The notes under the pieces are model-generated. The model had not been told where the DNA came from. It saw nothing but the letters and a program-made list of their open reading frames with translations, and searched no databases. Of a stretch of 38,069 bases of DNA, positions 30,018 to 36,156 are shown one piece after another. The number at the start of each line of letters is the position of its first letter. The first letter of the stretch is position 1. Origin of the DNA: a virus. The stretch covers positions 1-38,069 of the IMG/VR virus record IMGVR_UViG_3300024300_000007; one strand, written 5' to 3'. The position numbers and the translations under genes were made by a program.

Positions 30018-30743
30018 CTACACCCCCACTGTTTTATTCCAAATTACAAGCTGCAGGCGCGGGCTGAGTTTCAAGCCCCTGCGCATGCAAGCCTCCACCA
30101 GTATTTGCACGCCCTCCTCATGCTCCTTGCGCGTGTTGCAAACAGGCATGAGGAAAACGCGGGAAGCAGCTATAGAGCCGTTCAAGGCGACCAACCATTC
30201 GTCAAGCTCCTCCAAGTCGTAATTATTCCCTATTACCACTTTCATGTCAAGGGAAAGCTTGCCCGCGTTTTCCTTCCAGAATGAGAGCATGCCTTTTTTC
30301 TCGTAATACTCTTTGCCGTAGCCCGCGCTTCGCATCTTGGGGCTCCAATTCACATTATCAAAGAGCGCGTAGAAGTCAAAATCAGGAATGCTGCCGTTTG
30401 TTTCAAGCTCGCAAAAGAAGCCTTCAAACTTGAGCTTGCGGATGAGGTCTGCCGCTTCTTTCTTTTGCAGTAGAGGCTCCCCGCCCGTAAGAACGATATG
30501 TACCGCGCGGCTTGCTTGCACCGTTCTGAGCTCATCAATTATCTTGGCTGCGAGGTCAAAGGGAGCGATTTCCTCTTTTGTCTGCTGCCATACTTTCAGG
30601 GTGTCGCATACTTCGTTTTCGCCGTTTGCCTTTTCCCAATTGCACATGAAGTTGCAGCCGGACAAGCGCACGAAGTAGGCAGGCGTGCCTGCGTAGCGCC
30701 CCTCGCCTTGGATTGAGTAGAAGCGCTCGGCAACTCTAAGCAC
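30018..30743 (-). CDS. queE: 7-carboxy-7-deazaguanine synthase QueE
   Basis: 241 residues, a small radical-SAM enzyme. The start RVAERFYSIQGEGRYAGTPAYFVRLSGCNFMC is typical of QueE. The cluster Cys are 30, 34 and 46 (C-x3-C-x11-C, followed by D-T), a spacing different from the plain C-x3-C-x2-C but in line with QueE forms that carry an insertion before the last Cys. GGEPLLQ (86-92), ELETNGS and WSPKM are also kept. It contracts the pterin ring to CDG using SAM. It begins with GTG at 30743 behind a G-rich ribosome site and overlaps the previous gene by 8 bases. Confidence 0.92.
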   Translation of the reverse strand: MLRVAERFYSIQGEGRYAGTPAYFVRLSGCNFMCNWEKANGENEVCDTLKVWQQTKEEIAPFDLAAKIIDELRTVQASRAVHIVLTGGEPLLQKKEAADLIRKLKFEGFFCELETNGSIPDFDFYALFDNVNWSPKMRSAGYGKEYYEKKGMLSFWKENAGKLSLDMKVVIGNNYDLEELDEWLVALNGSIAASRVFLMPVCNTRKEHEEGVQILVEACMRRGLKLSPRLQLVIWNKTVGV

Positions 30744-30990
30744 GCTTCCCCCCCTTTGGCTTTTCCTTATTGTCGGTAATGAGCGTTTTCATCATAGCTG
30801 CCTCAAGCTCTTTGCTCTGTTGGTCGCCAATCAAGTGAATGTAAATGCCCGCGCCGTGTTCGTTTATGGCTATCTTTGAGCCTTTGTGCCAGCCTTTGCT
30901 CTTGAGCCTTTCCTTTACTTCCTTCGCAAGCAGAATTCCAAATTGGCTTTCGTTTGGCTCCTGCAGCGAGGTTATGTCAATAATGCGCAT
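30736..30990 (-). CDS. Small hypothetical protein
   Basis: 84 residues, not recognised. It has a helix (SQFGILLAKEVKERLKSKGWH), a strand pair (GSKIAINEHG, GIYIHLIGD), a second helix (SKELEAAMMKTLIT) and a basic tail: a compact alpha/beta fold. Its stop lies 8 bases inside queE, so it is the first gene of the preQ0 operon or the last of the early block. No motif ties it to deazaguanine chemistry. Confidence 0.6.
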   Translation of the reverse strand: MRIIDITSLQEPNESQFGILLAKEVKERLKSKGWHKGSKIAINEHGAGIYIHLIGDQQSKELEAAMMKTLITDNKEKPKGGKRA

Positions 30991-31039
30991 GCCTTCACCC
31001 GTAGCTATTGTGAGCTATGGGTTTATAATGGCAGACGCT

Positions 31040-31282
31040 TTAGAGGAGAATTCTGTTGAGCGTGAGTATTTTTGCAGTCTTGGGCTTCATTTCCGCTATG
31101 CCCAGCACATCCCATTTTTCAGCGATATGCTCCTTGAGTACCTCCTCCTTTGCAGGCTGCAGGTGTTCCCAATCTTTGCCGCGCATAGGATAATCCCATG
31201 TGCTGCCGTCATGCTTGCGCAGGGTGAGCTTCTTTCCGTCATAGCCCACAATGTAGAAAAAAGGAAGGGGAGGCTCCTCCAC
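31040..31282 (-). CDS. Small hypothetical protein
   Basis: 80 residues from a GTG that directly follows the rusA stop codon, with GGAGGAGGTGG upstream inside rusA. The N-terminal half is beta (PFFYIVGYDGKKLTLRKHDG), the rest helical and mixed. No family recognised. A 49-base gap separates it from the next gene. It may be a partner of the resolvase, but only because of the coupling. Confidence 0.6.
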   Translation of the reverse strand: MEEPPLPFFYIVGYDGKKLTLRKHDGSTWDYPMRGKDWEHLQPAKEEVLKEHIAEKWDVLGIAEMKPKTAKILTLNRILL

Positions 31283-31708
31283 TTACGCCACCTCCTCCAC
31301 TGTGATTGTGTAGCCTGGGATGTCTGCTTCGCCTTTATTTGCTATCAAGCGAATTACCTGCCCGTCGTCCTTCCAAACAAGCCCATTCATCGCGTCAAAG
31401 ACGAGCTTCACATAGTTGTCAATGTCGGGGCGCTTGCAGGGGTAGTATGGTTTTTTCTTGGGCGCACTTGCTGGCCTAAGTTTGCGCACGAAAATGTCTA
31501 TATGCACCGCTCCAACCATTAGAGAGGTGTCTTCGCCTTTCCTGCGCTTTTCTTCAAGCTGTGCGGCTATTTGCGCTTTGAGGTTGATTTCAGCTTCGCG
31601 GGTTTTCTTGGGAGTGATTGCCCTCACGAACCCGCCGAATGTGCTTATTTTTGGTCTGCCTTTTGCAACAGGCGACATATTGATTTCAAAGTAAAGTCGT
31701 CTATTCAA
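31283..31708 (-). CDS. rusA: RusA-like Holliday junction resolvase
   Basis: 141 residues. The family core is KRPDIDNYVKLVFDAMNGLVWKDDGQV (92-118), with acidic residues at 95, 97, 105 and 114/115 that match the metal-binding set of RusA; the early SPVAKGRPK is also typical. RusA cuts four-way junctions as a dimer and is a common tool for processing recombining or concatemeric phage DNA before packaging. The start is a TTG at 31708 with GGTGAG upstream; the first strand (RLYFEINMSP) begins right there, so the internal ATG (residue 11) would be too late. Confidence 0.9.
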   Translation of the reverse strand: MNRRLYFEINMSPVAKGRPKISTFGGFVRAITPKKTREAEINLKAQIAAQLEEKRRKGEDTSLMVGAVHIDIFVRKLRPASAPKKKPYYPCKRPDIDNYVKLVFDAMNGLVWKDDGQVIRLIANKGEADIPGYTITVEEVA

Positions 31709-31915
31709 GCGCTCACCCTTGTTGGCTTACTTCGCCTTCGTCTGTCGTTTCTCTTACGGGAAGGTGTCTTTGCTCAATGCCTACACCTCCAAACTAACTT
31801 ACTACAGGTTAGTGTAACTTACTACAGGTTAGTGGGGCTGCGACCTCCCTTTACAGAGATTGAGCCGCAGGAGTTCCCCATCTAACCACTTTCTTAAACG
31901 GGTTGTGTGCTGACG
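31709..31915 (-). promoter_or_regulatory. Leader of rusA with tandem repeat
   Basis: About 200 bases without a convincing gene. The main feature is a perfect 20-bp tandem repeat at 31795-31834 (see separate entry). On the minus strand there is a weak TATA-like TTTAAG near 31890 and a GGAGGTG ribosome-like site near 31787 that precedes only a few codons. This region could carry an operator or the recombination scar left by the truncation of the YopX-like gene. Confidence 0.4.
31795..31834. repeat. Two tandem copies of a 20-bp repeat
   Basis: TAACTTACTACAGGTTAGTG occurs at 31795-31814 and again at 31815-31834, with no mismatch. The first copy, with two bases before it, is also a dyad (CTAAC at 31794-31798, GTTAG at 31808-31812). 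A 20-bp period puts the copies about two helical turns apart, as for cooperative binding of a dimeric protein. It could be an operator or an initiator-binding site. Confidence 0.8.
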
Positions 31916-32035
31916 TTATCTATGGCGAGCAGCTTCGGTGCTATAGCTGCCAATCTTTCCGTCAAAGTAAATCAGCAAGTCGTTCCTCATTTTTTTTGCT
32001 CCTTTGTCCCACGCCCTGAATTTATACTCTCGCAT
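31916..32035 (-). CDS. YopX-like N-terminal stub
   Basis: 39 residues starting MREYKFRAWDKGAKKM, a near-perfect match to the start of the YopX-family phage proteins, which are normally 120-150 residues. The frame stops at TAA 31916, after only the first strand pair (LLIYFDGKIGSY). The start has an excellent ribosome site (GGAGGTGGATTGAC) and lies one base after the upstream stop, so it is surely translated. The missing C-terminal part is not found downstream in any frame. It is either a decayed gene or a minimal functional form. Confidence 0.75.
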   Translation of the reverse strand: MREYKFRAWDKGAKKMRNDLLIYFDGKIGSYSTEAARHR

Positions 32036-32036
32036 G

Positions 32037-32450
32037 TCAATCCACCTCCAGCGTTATCTTCCACTTCACTTCTCCAACAGTCTCATAATTATGCATCCCC
32101 ATATATTCATGTGGTGGTTTTCCACAGATTTTACAGCAAGGGTTTATTCTCTCAATCCCCACCACTTTTCCGAGGGAGGGTTTGAACAGAGGACACTTAC
32201 ATCCCTTTACCATACACGGATGCAAAAGGTTATGGAAGTCTTTTCTATGCCCGCACTCGCACCTGCCCGTCGGGAAGGTGTCGCCAGGGGAGAGGATTTT
32301 GATTTCTCCACCACACGCCCAGCAAGCCCACTCATCATATCCTTCTTGGGGACTGAAAGGAAAGTCCTTTGTTTCACAATAGGGACAGTCGTATCCTCTA
32401 TTCTGTATCTTGCAGATTTCCGAGGCGGTTAGGGTGCGTTCAAGTTTCAT
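32037..32450 (-). CDS. Multi-zinc-finger protein
   Basis: 137 residues with 14 Cys and several His in four clusters: CPYC (22-25), CWAC (43-46), CECGHRKDFHN...HPCMVKGCKC (about 64-87), and CCKICGKPPHEYMGMH (about 105-120). This would bind three or four zinc ions. The first pair looks like a rubredoxin-type knuckle; I do not recognise the family. DNA, RNA or protein binding is likely. It lies within a tight early operon and its stop is one base from the YopX-like start. Confidence 0.65.
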   Translation of the reverse strand: MKLERTLTASEICKIQNRGYDCPYCETKDFPFSPQEGYDEWACWACGGEIKILSPGDTFPTGRCECGHRKDFHNLLHPCMVKGCKCPLFKPSLGKVVGIERINPCCKICGKPPHEYMGMHNYETVGEVKWKITLEVD

Positions 32451-32452
32451 GG

Positions 32453-32677
32453 TTATCCCTCGTTTGGAACGCTCATCACCTTCTGCGCGTCCACCCTTAT
32501 CCTGTAGCCTGGAGCGTTCTTGTTAGAGTCGCTCCATACGGTTCGGTCTATCTTCTCGTTGCCCACCACGTCCGCCATGTACGCGAGGACTATGCACATG
32601 CTCGAGAGCGCGAGGTCGTAGTCCCCAGGCAGGGCGGCGATTATCCTCTCTTGGATTTCCTTGTCTAGTTCACTCAT
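32453..32677 (-). CDS. Small hypothetical protein
   Basis: 74 residues. A helix (ELDKEIQERIIAALPGDYDLALSSMCIVLAYMADVVG) is followed by a short strand region (YRIRVDAQKVMSVP). Not recognised. Its ATG overlaps the stop of the previous gene (ATGA), and the multi-zinc-finger gene follows two bases on. Base composition is a little higher in GC than neighbours. Confidence 0.6.
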   Translation of the reverse strand: MSELDKEIQERIIAALPGDYDLALSSMCIVLAYMADVVGNEKIDRTVWSDSNKNAPGYRIRVDAQKVMSVPNEG

Positions 32678-33126
32678 GGTTTCACCTTCTTTGGCTTTTC
32701 GGGCTTGGGTTCAAGATGCTTCTGATTAGACGGTGATGTGCTAATAGAAGCCCCCAAGCTTTCCGAAGCCTTTTTGCATATCTCTGCTATCTTCAACATG
32801 CGATGCCATATATTGTTCTCCTTTGCAAGCCAAGGCTCTATCTTCTCTATCAGGTCGGCTTGCCCTCGCTCATATCCACGCTGCTTGGCTTCCTTCTTTG
32901 TTCTGTCGTTTGCGAATATCCTACAAGGCGTGCAGGTTATTTCTTCAGCACAGCAAGATGTTCCGCATTTGAAGCATGGTAATGCTTCTGTTGGGTTGGC
33001 GGCGTTTCTTATTTTCGCCCTCTCGTCGGCACGAGCCTCTTTCATCAGTTCCTTTATGCTTTTTGAAAGGTCGCTCCAAGGCACTTTTGGATGGAGTTTC
33101 TTTAGGATTTCCTCGTCGGTTGTCAT
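32674..33126 (-). CDS. Cys-rich hypothetical protein
   Basis: 150 residues. The N-terminal part is helical and acidic/basic (EEILKKLHPKVPWSDLSKSIKELMKE), then a zinc-knuckle-like region CFKCGTSCCAEEITCTPC (about 50-67) with six Cys, a basic helical region, and a disordered Pro/Lys-rich end. No known family. ATGA overlaps at both ends place it firmly in the early operon. The Cys cluster suggests zinc or, less likely, an Fe-S site. Confidence 0.6.
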   Translation of the reverse strand: MTTDEEILKKLHPKVPWSDLSKSIKELMKEARADERAKIRNAANPTEALPCFKCGTSCCAEEITCTPCRIFANDRTKKEAKQRGYERGQADLIEKIEPWLAKENNIWHRMLKIAEICKKASESLGASISTSPSNQKHLEPKPEKPKKVKP

Positions 33127-33314
33127 GGTTTAGCCTCCTCGTAGCATAAGCAGTCCTTCGGGACGTAGTTGAGCACGTTCACGCGCTCGGGCGGCTTGTG
33201 CTTGCTTTTCTTTTCAACGAAGGTGTAAAGCGTCTTGAATACGCTTACAGTGCCGCCTTTTGCGTTCTCCTTCGTGCCGTCCATGTGCATTACTGCCTTC
33301 AATTCCAATTCCAC
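33123..33314 (-). CDS. Small protein with NVLNYVPK tail
   Basis: 63 residues from a GTG at 33314 behind AAGGTGG. The body is a short beta hairpin region (VELELKAVMHMDG, GGTVSVFKTLYTFVEK). The end, PPERVNVLNYVPKDCLCYEE, shares a 10-residue block with the Cse60-like protein at 29728-30015. No function is known. It overlaps the next gene by 4 bases (ATGA). Confidence 0.6.
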   Translation of the reverse strand: MELELKAVMHMDGTKENAKGGTVSVFKTLYTFVEKKSKHKPPERVNVLNYVPKDCLCYEEAKP

Positions 33315-33424
33315 CGAACCACCTTTTTATTTTTTTATTCTACGAAACAATACTTTACATAACCATACACAACAACACTTAACATTGCCTCACAGTGCTT
33401 TACGCTACGTAAATATGCGTTGCA
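33315..33424 (-). promoter_or_regulatory. Leader with three spaced CTTWAC motifs
   Basis: A 110-base, AT-rich gap. On the plus strand ACTTTAC (33352-33358), ACTTAAC (33377-33383) and GCTTTAC (33397-33403) repeat at 20-25 base intervals. They resemble the five 10-bp units in the next leader (34025-34071). A run rich in A on the minus strand (33323-33340) lies just before the ribosome site. Probably a promoter or operator region. Confidence 0.45.
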
Positions 33425-34003
33425 TTAGTTTGATTTGATTTCCTCCATTGAAAGGAGAGCGAACCTTCCAAATTGTCCGTTATTTGTTGGGCGAAAACTG
33501 CCCATGCCGCAATAGTTTCCAGCATAGTCAAACAATTGCTCAATTGTCTGACGCGTGATTGTATCATTGTCAATTAAGAGGGTGAATTCAGCTTGCCACT
33601 TTGTCCATTTTGGGCGAATTGAAATTACCCTTGCCTTGGCAATTTTATTTACGGCGCTGCGTTTGTCAATCTCAAAGTCCTTGCTCAACCCATAAATGCG
33701 AGGCTCGTTAATGAGGAACATTGCTGCAACAATATTCTTCATGCTCTTTTTTGCATTGCCGACTTTGCTTTTCATGTAGCCGCCCGCATTGATGAGCGCC
33801 CCCATTATGTGTTCTGAGGGAATATAGAACCCATTTTTATCTTCGTAGGCATGAAAGACTGCGCGTGTGTAATCCTCCTTTGCCACATCGTCGCGCTCAA
33901 TTATGAGCTTTCGGTTCTTTTCCCATTCTTCCAGCTTTTGGTCATCCATGCGATGCTGCATGTATGGCGTTTTTCCCTCTATTTTTATTCTATATTTTTT
34001 CAT
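33425..34003 (-). CDS. Phage protein with RAMP-like glycine-rich C-terminus
   Basis: 192 residues of a phage family I recognise by its pattern but not by function: an opening strand (YRIKIEGKTPYMQHRM), YTRAVFHAYEDKNGFYIPSEHIMGALINAGGY, a middle strand series (ARVISIRPKWTKWQAEFTLLIDND) and the end NYCGMGSFRPTNNGQFGRFAL. The IP-x-x-H-I-x-G-A-L block and the G-x-G-x-F-R-P...F-G-R-F loop look like the RAMP (Cas5/Cas7-like, ferredoxin fold) proteins that bind RNA. The start is ATG 34003, behind GGAGG and GGTG; an in-frame TTG at 34012 is less likely. Its leader carries a five-unit 10-bp repeat. Confidence 0.65.
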   Translation of the reverse strand: MKKYRIKIEGKTPYMQHRMDDQKLEEWEKNRKLIIERDDVAKEDYTRAVFHAYEDKNGFYIPSEHIMGALINAGGYMKSKVGNAKKSMKNIVAAMFLINEPRIYGLSKDFEIDKRSAVNKIAKARVISIRPKWTKWQAEFTLLIDNDTITRQTIEQLFDYAGNYCGMGSFRPTNNGQFGRFALLSMEEIKSN

Positions 34004-34024
34004 TTTCACCAATCCTCCAATTTT

Positions 34025-34071
34025 GCTTTACTATGCTTTACCATGCTTTGCCATACTTGGCGACACTTGGC
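34025..34071. repeat. Five 10-bp tandem units in the leader
   Basis: On the plus strand the core units GCTTTAC (34025), GCTTTAC (34035), GCTTTGC (34045), ACTTGGC (34055) and ACTTGGC (34065) recur at exactly 10-base steps, with CAT or similar between them. The array lies 22-68 bases before the ATG at 34003, so it is in the leader or promoter. A 10-base period puts all units on the same face of the DNA helix. Confidence 0.75.
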
Positions 34072-34126
34072 GGTGTCATACTACACCTCATACCACACAA
34101 CCAAACCCCACCACATCCAACGCCTC

Positions 34127-34453
34127 TTAGACCCTCACTACCTTTATGGGGAGAGGGTACGTTTTTTTCTTTTCCTCTATGCTTTCGTTGCTTTCCGAGT
34201 GCTGAATTTCAATCACCACTCCCTCATCAAGCACGACTATATCTGCTCTTGCCTTGAAAGGGCGCTCAAATTCTGCCTCCGTCAGAAATTCCTTTCCTTC
34301 CTGTTTGAGCTTCATGCACTCAATGAATTTGCGCTCCTCATGGGGAAAGGTGTTGCCTGCATTCAGCCGCACGCAGTTGCGGTGAATTTTGCTTGAGTGC
34401 CGGAATAGGCGGGCAACGTCATTGCGCTTGATTTCAAGGTCGCGGTTGTTCAT
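34127..34453 (-). CDS. Small PD-(D/E)XK nuclease-like protein
   Basis: 108 residues. The last third reads RADIVVLDEGVVIEIQHSES, which fits the D...(E)-x-Q form of a PD-(D/E)XK core as seen in CoiA-like proteins; an upstream helix (HEERKFIECMKLKQEG) fits the core too. It could be a nuclease for DNA processing or host DNA breakdown. The protein is short, so catalytic activity is uncertain. Its ATG overlaps the previous stop (ATGA), and a repeat-bearing leader follows. Confidence 0.5.
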   Translation of the reverse strand: MNNRDLEIKRNDVARLFRHSSKIHRNCVRLNAGNTFPHEERKFIECMKLKQEGKEFLTEAEFERPFKARADIVVLDEGVVIEIQHSESNESIEEKKKTYPLPIKVVRV

Positions 34454-34608
34454 GGCTTCGCCCCTTTTGCTTTTGCGAGCAGCGCGTCAATGTGTTCAAT
34501 CTTGCTGCTCTCAACCTCAAGGAACTTGTAGGTTGTCTTCTCCATCCCCTGCTCCATTTGGCTCAGGCAGATGCGGTACTTTTCGGGAGCGGGTTTCTGC
34601 TTGCTCAC
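34450..34608 (-). CDS. Tiny hypothetical protein, GTG start
   Basis: 52 residues from a GTG that overlaps the SWIM gene stop (GTGA), ending four bases inside the next gene (ATGA). The chain is mainly helical (YRICLSQMEQGMEKTTYKFL, then EHIDALLAKAKG). A longer frame upstream runs through the SWIM gene and is not supported. Function unknown. Confidence 0.5.
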   Translation of the reverse strand: MSKQKPAPEKYRICLSQMEQGMEKTTYKFLEVESSKIEHIDALLAKAKGAKP

Positions 34609-34799
34609 GCAATCGCCTCCTTTACTTGCGTGATATGCTTGCAGTATTCGCCCGCTTCTTTCCTGCGGTGCTGGAAGTCGGGGCAGGTGCATTCCCAAGT
34701 GCCGTTGTTCATTTCAACGTTGTAGAATGAGCCGCTGTTGCCATCACTTTCCACGAGCGCGCGGATGTGCATTTTTTGCTCAAGGATTTCCACACTCAT
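34605..34799 (-). CDS. SWIM zinc-finger protein
   Basis: 64 residues, almost all one SWIM domain: a strand pair (MHIRALVESDGNSGSFYNVEM), then WECTCPDFQHRRKEAGEYCKHITQV with the metal pattern C-x-C-x(n)-C-x-H (Cys 37, Cys 39, Cys 54, His 56). SWIM domains bind DNA or proteins. The start is the ATG at 34799, which overlaps the previous stop (ATGA); upstream sequence in this frame belongs to the shadow of the previous gene. Stand-alone SWIM proteins are frequent in archaeal viruses and plasmids. Confidence 0.8.
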   Translation of the reverse strand: MSVEILEQKMHIRALVESDGNSGSFYNVEMNNGTWECTCPDFQHRRKEAGEYCKHITQVKEAIA

Positions 34800-35236
34800 G
34801 CTCCCCCTCCGAGTTCCCTGCTTGCGATTTCCCGAAGCTCCCTTGCATTCTTGATTTTGAGCTTGAAGCTTTCGGGTCGTGCAAAATCCCCATAGAGCTT
34901 GACCGCGCCCCCTTTGCTTGGAGTTCCTACCTCTATGCTGTCGGGATTGGAGGCTATTGTCCGGCAGACCGCTTCGTTTTGGGCTTCCTGCTTTTCCTCC
35001 AAGTGCCGCCAAGAGATTGTGAAGCGCCCATCCCACCAAGTTATGTCGGTGATTATGCGCTCAAAATACTCTTTGGTTTCAGCGTTGATTATGCGGATGC
35101 GCTTTGCCTGCCGCTCGTTCAAAGAAGAAAAACGAGGGTCATCCGAGGGCACAGTGCGCTCCGTGTTGGGCTTCACGCCGGACTTTTCCTTTGCGTAGTT
35201 TTCCGGCACGCTCTTGAATTCTACAAGCTCACTCAT
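34796..35236 (-). CDS. Conserved phage-type protein of unknown function
   Basis: 146 residues. The N-terminal half (FKSVPENYAKEKSGVKPNT, then ERTVPSDDPRFSSLNE, then IRIINAETKEYFERIITDI and TWWDGRFTISW) has a pattern I associate with a small protein common in phage early regions, of unknown function. The rest is helical with a short strand. The start is the ATG at 35236; an ATG six bases upstream (35242) is also possible, and both overlap the end of the previous gene, which has an acidic tail. Confidence 0.6.
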   Translation of the reverse strand: MSELVEFKSVPENYAKEKSGVKPNTERTVPSDDPRFSSLNERQAKRIRIINAETKEYFERIITDITWWDGRFTISWRHLEEKQEAQNEAVCRTIASNPDSIEVGTPSKGGAVKLYGDFARPESFKLKIKNARELREIASRELGGGA

Positions 35237-35876
35237 CTTCATCACCAAGTTTGCTCTGCTCCTTCTTTTCGGTTTGGCATGTGCTTTTGAGCCATATTTC
35301 CACATCAAGGATGTTGCCCGTGCTGCAGAAAAGCTCATAGGCTTTGGCAAGGATTATCACATCCATTGCTATCTGCTCGCGCGTCATCTTTGGCGTGTGG
35401 TGCATCTGCAGGCTTGTCGCAGCGCTTGAAACGCAGCTTTCCCGCACGATTACAGGCTCTTTGGCAGCTTCGCGGTCTTCCTTTTTGCGCCAGTATTGGT
35501 CGCGGTCTGTTTCCTGCGGCTTGGGCGCTGCGGTTGCCTGCGGGCGCTTTGGCTCGCTCATCGCGTAGCTCTCAATAGCACCTGCTTCGCTTTCAAGCTG
35601 TATTTTGTAAGGCCCGCTTGCGTTCTTTCCGTAGCTGCCATTCTGCCGCGTGAAGTTGTGGTAGAACTTGCCGCTGCCGTCCGTCATTGGCACGTTCTCC
35701 TGCTCGTAGGTGTAGATTTTGCCCACTTCAAGCTGCTCCAAATTCTCATACGGCGGAAAGGCGCTTACCTTGTCCGGCTTTTCCCTGCCGGGAACCTCAA
35801 AGAGAAAGAGCTTTCTGCCCTTGCCCAATTCCGTTCCGGCAAACTTTCCTATTTTTGTTTCCTTTTCATATCCCAT
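35229..35876 (-). CDS. Possible ssDNA-binding protein with acidic tail
   Basis: 215 residues. The first 95 residues are beta-rich and could form an OB-like barrel (FAGTELGKGRKLFLFEVPG, IYTYEQENVPMTDGSG, FYHNFTRQNGSYG). A Pro-rich linker follows, then a helical region (REQIAMDVIILAKAYELFCSTGNILDVEIWLK), and the end is LGDEDE, like the acidic tail of SSB proteins that recruits partners. The order fits a viral SSB, but no family signature is clear. It follows the DUF932-like and small genes, where phages often keep ssDNA-binding proteins. Confidence 0.45.
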   Translation of the reverse strand: MGYEKETKIGKFAGTELGKGRKLFLFEVPGREKPDKVSAFPPYENLEQLEVGKIYTYEQENVPMTDGSGKFYHNFTRQNGSYGKNASGPYKIQLESEAGAIESYAMSEPKRPQATAAPKPQETDRDQYWRKKEDREAAKEPVIVRESCVSSAATSLQMHHTPKMTREQIAMDVIILAKAYELFCSTGNILDVEIWLKSTCQTEKKEQSKLGDEDE

Positions 35877-35880
35877 GTTT

Positions 35881-36156
35881 TCACCTATTTTGAGGCACGC
35901 TTGTCCTCATTTTTTCGCTGTCGCTGCCTGTAAAAAAAGATAAAAGAGATTGAGCCTTGCCTGCTGGCTGCTCCTTTATGCGCTCCGGCTCTGCGCCTGC
36001 GAGCAGCGCGCGCATGTTGCCTATTGCGTCGCCGCCCGGCATGTCGCAGTATTGCTCGTTATGCTCATCGCAAAGCTGCGCGCGAAGCTCCGCCCATTGG
36101 TACTCAATGGTCTTGCGCTTCCTGCAGAATTTTACATCACAGTAGCCGTCGCTCAT
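35881..36156 (-). CDS. Small Cys/His-containing protein
   Basis: 91 residues. The first 38 hold CDVKFC, CDEHNEQYC and a His (pattern C-x4-C...C-x2-H-x3-C), likely one zinc site. The rest is low-complexity and helical. ATGA overlap with the DUF932-like gene suggests coupled expression. No function can be given. Confidence 0.55.
   Translation of the reverse strand: MSDGYCDVKFCRKRKTIEYQWAELRAQLCDEHNEQYCDMPGGDAIGNMRALLAGAEPERIKEQPAGKAQSLLSFFTGSDSEKMRTSVPQNR

Noticed and set aside
30018-30990. preQ1/preQ0 riboswitch upstream of queE
   Set aside because: Genes overlap or lie within about 50 bases, and no leader of sufficient length or preQ1-type pseudoknot was seen.
33315-34126. CRISPR array in the repeat-bearing leaders
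   Set aside because: The units are 7-10 bases with no spacers of constant size; they are operator-like repeats.
34727-35290. Plus-strand open frame of 187 codons
   Set aside because: It is antisense to three minus-strand genes with exact ATGA overlaps; no other gene is on the plus strand.
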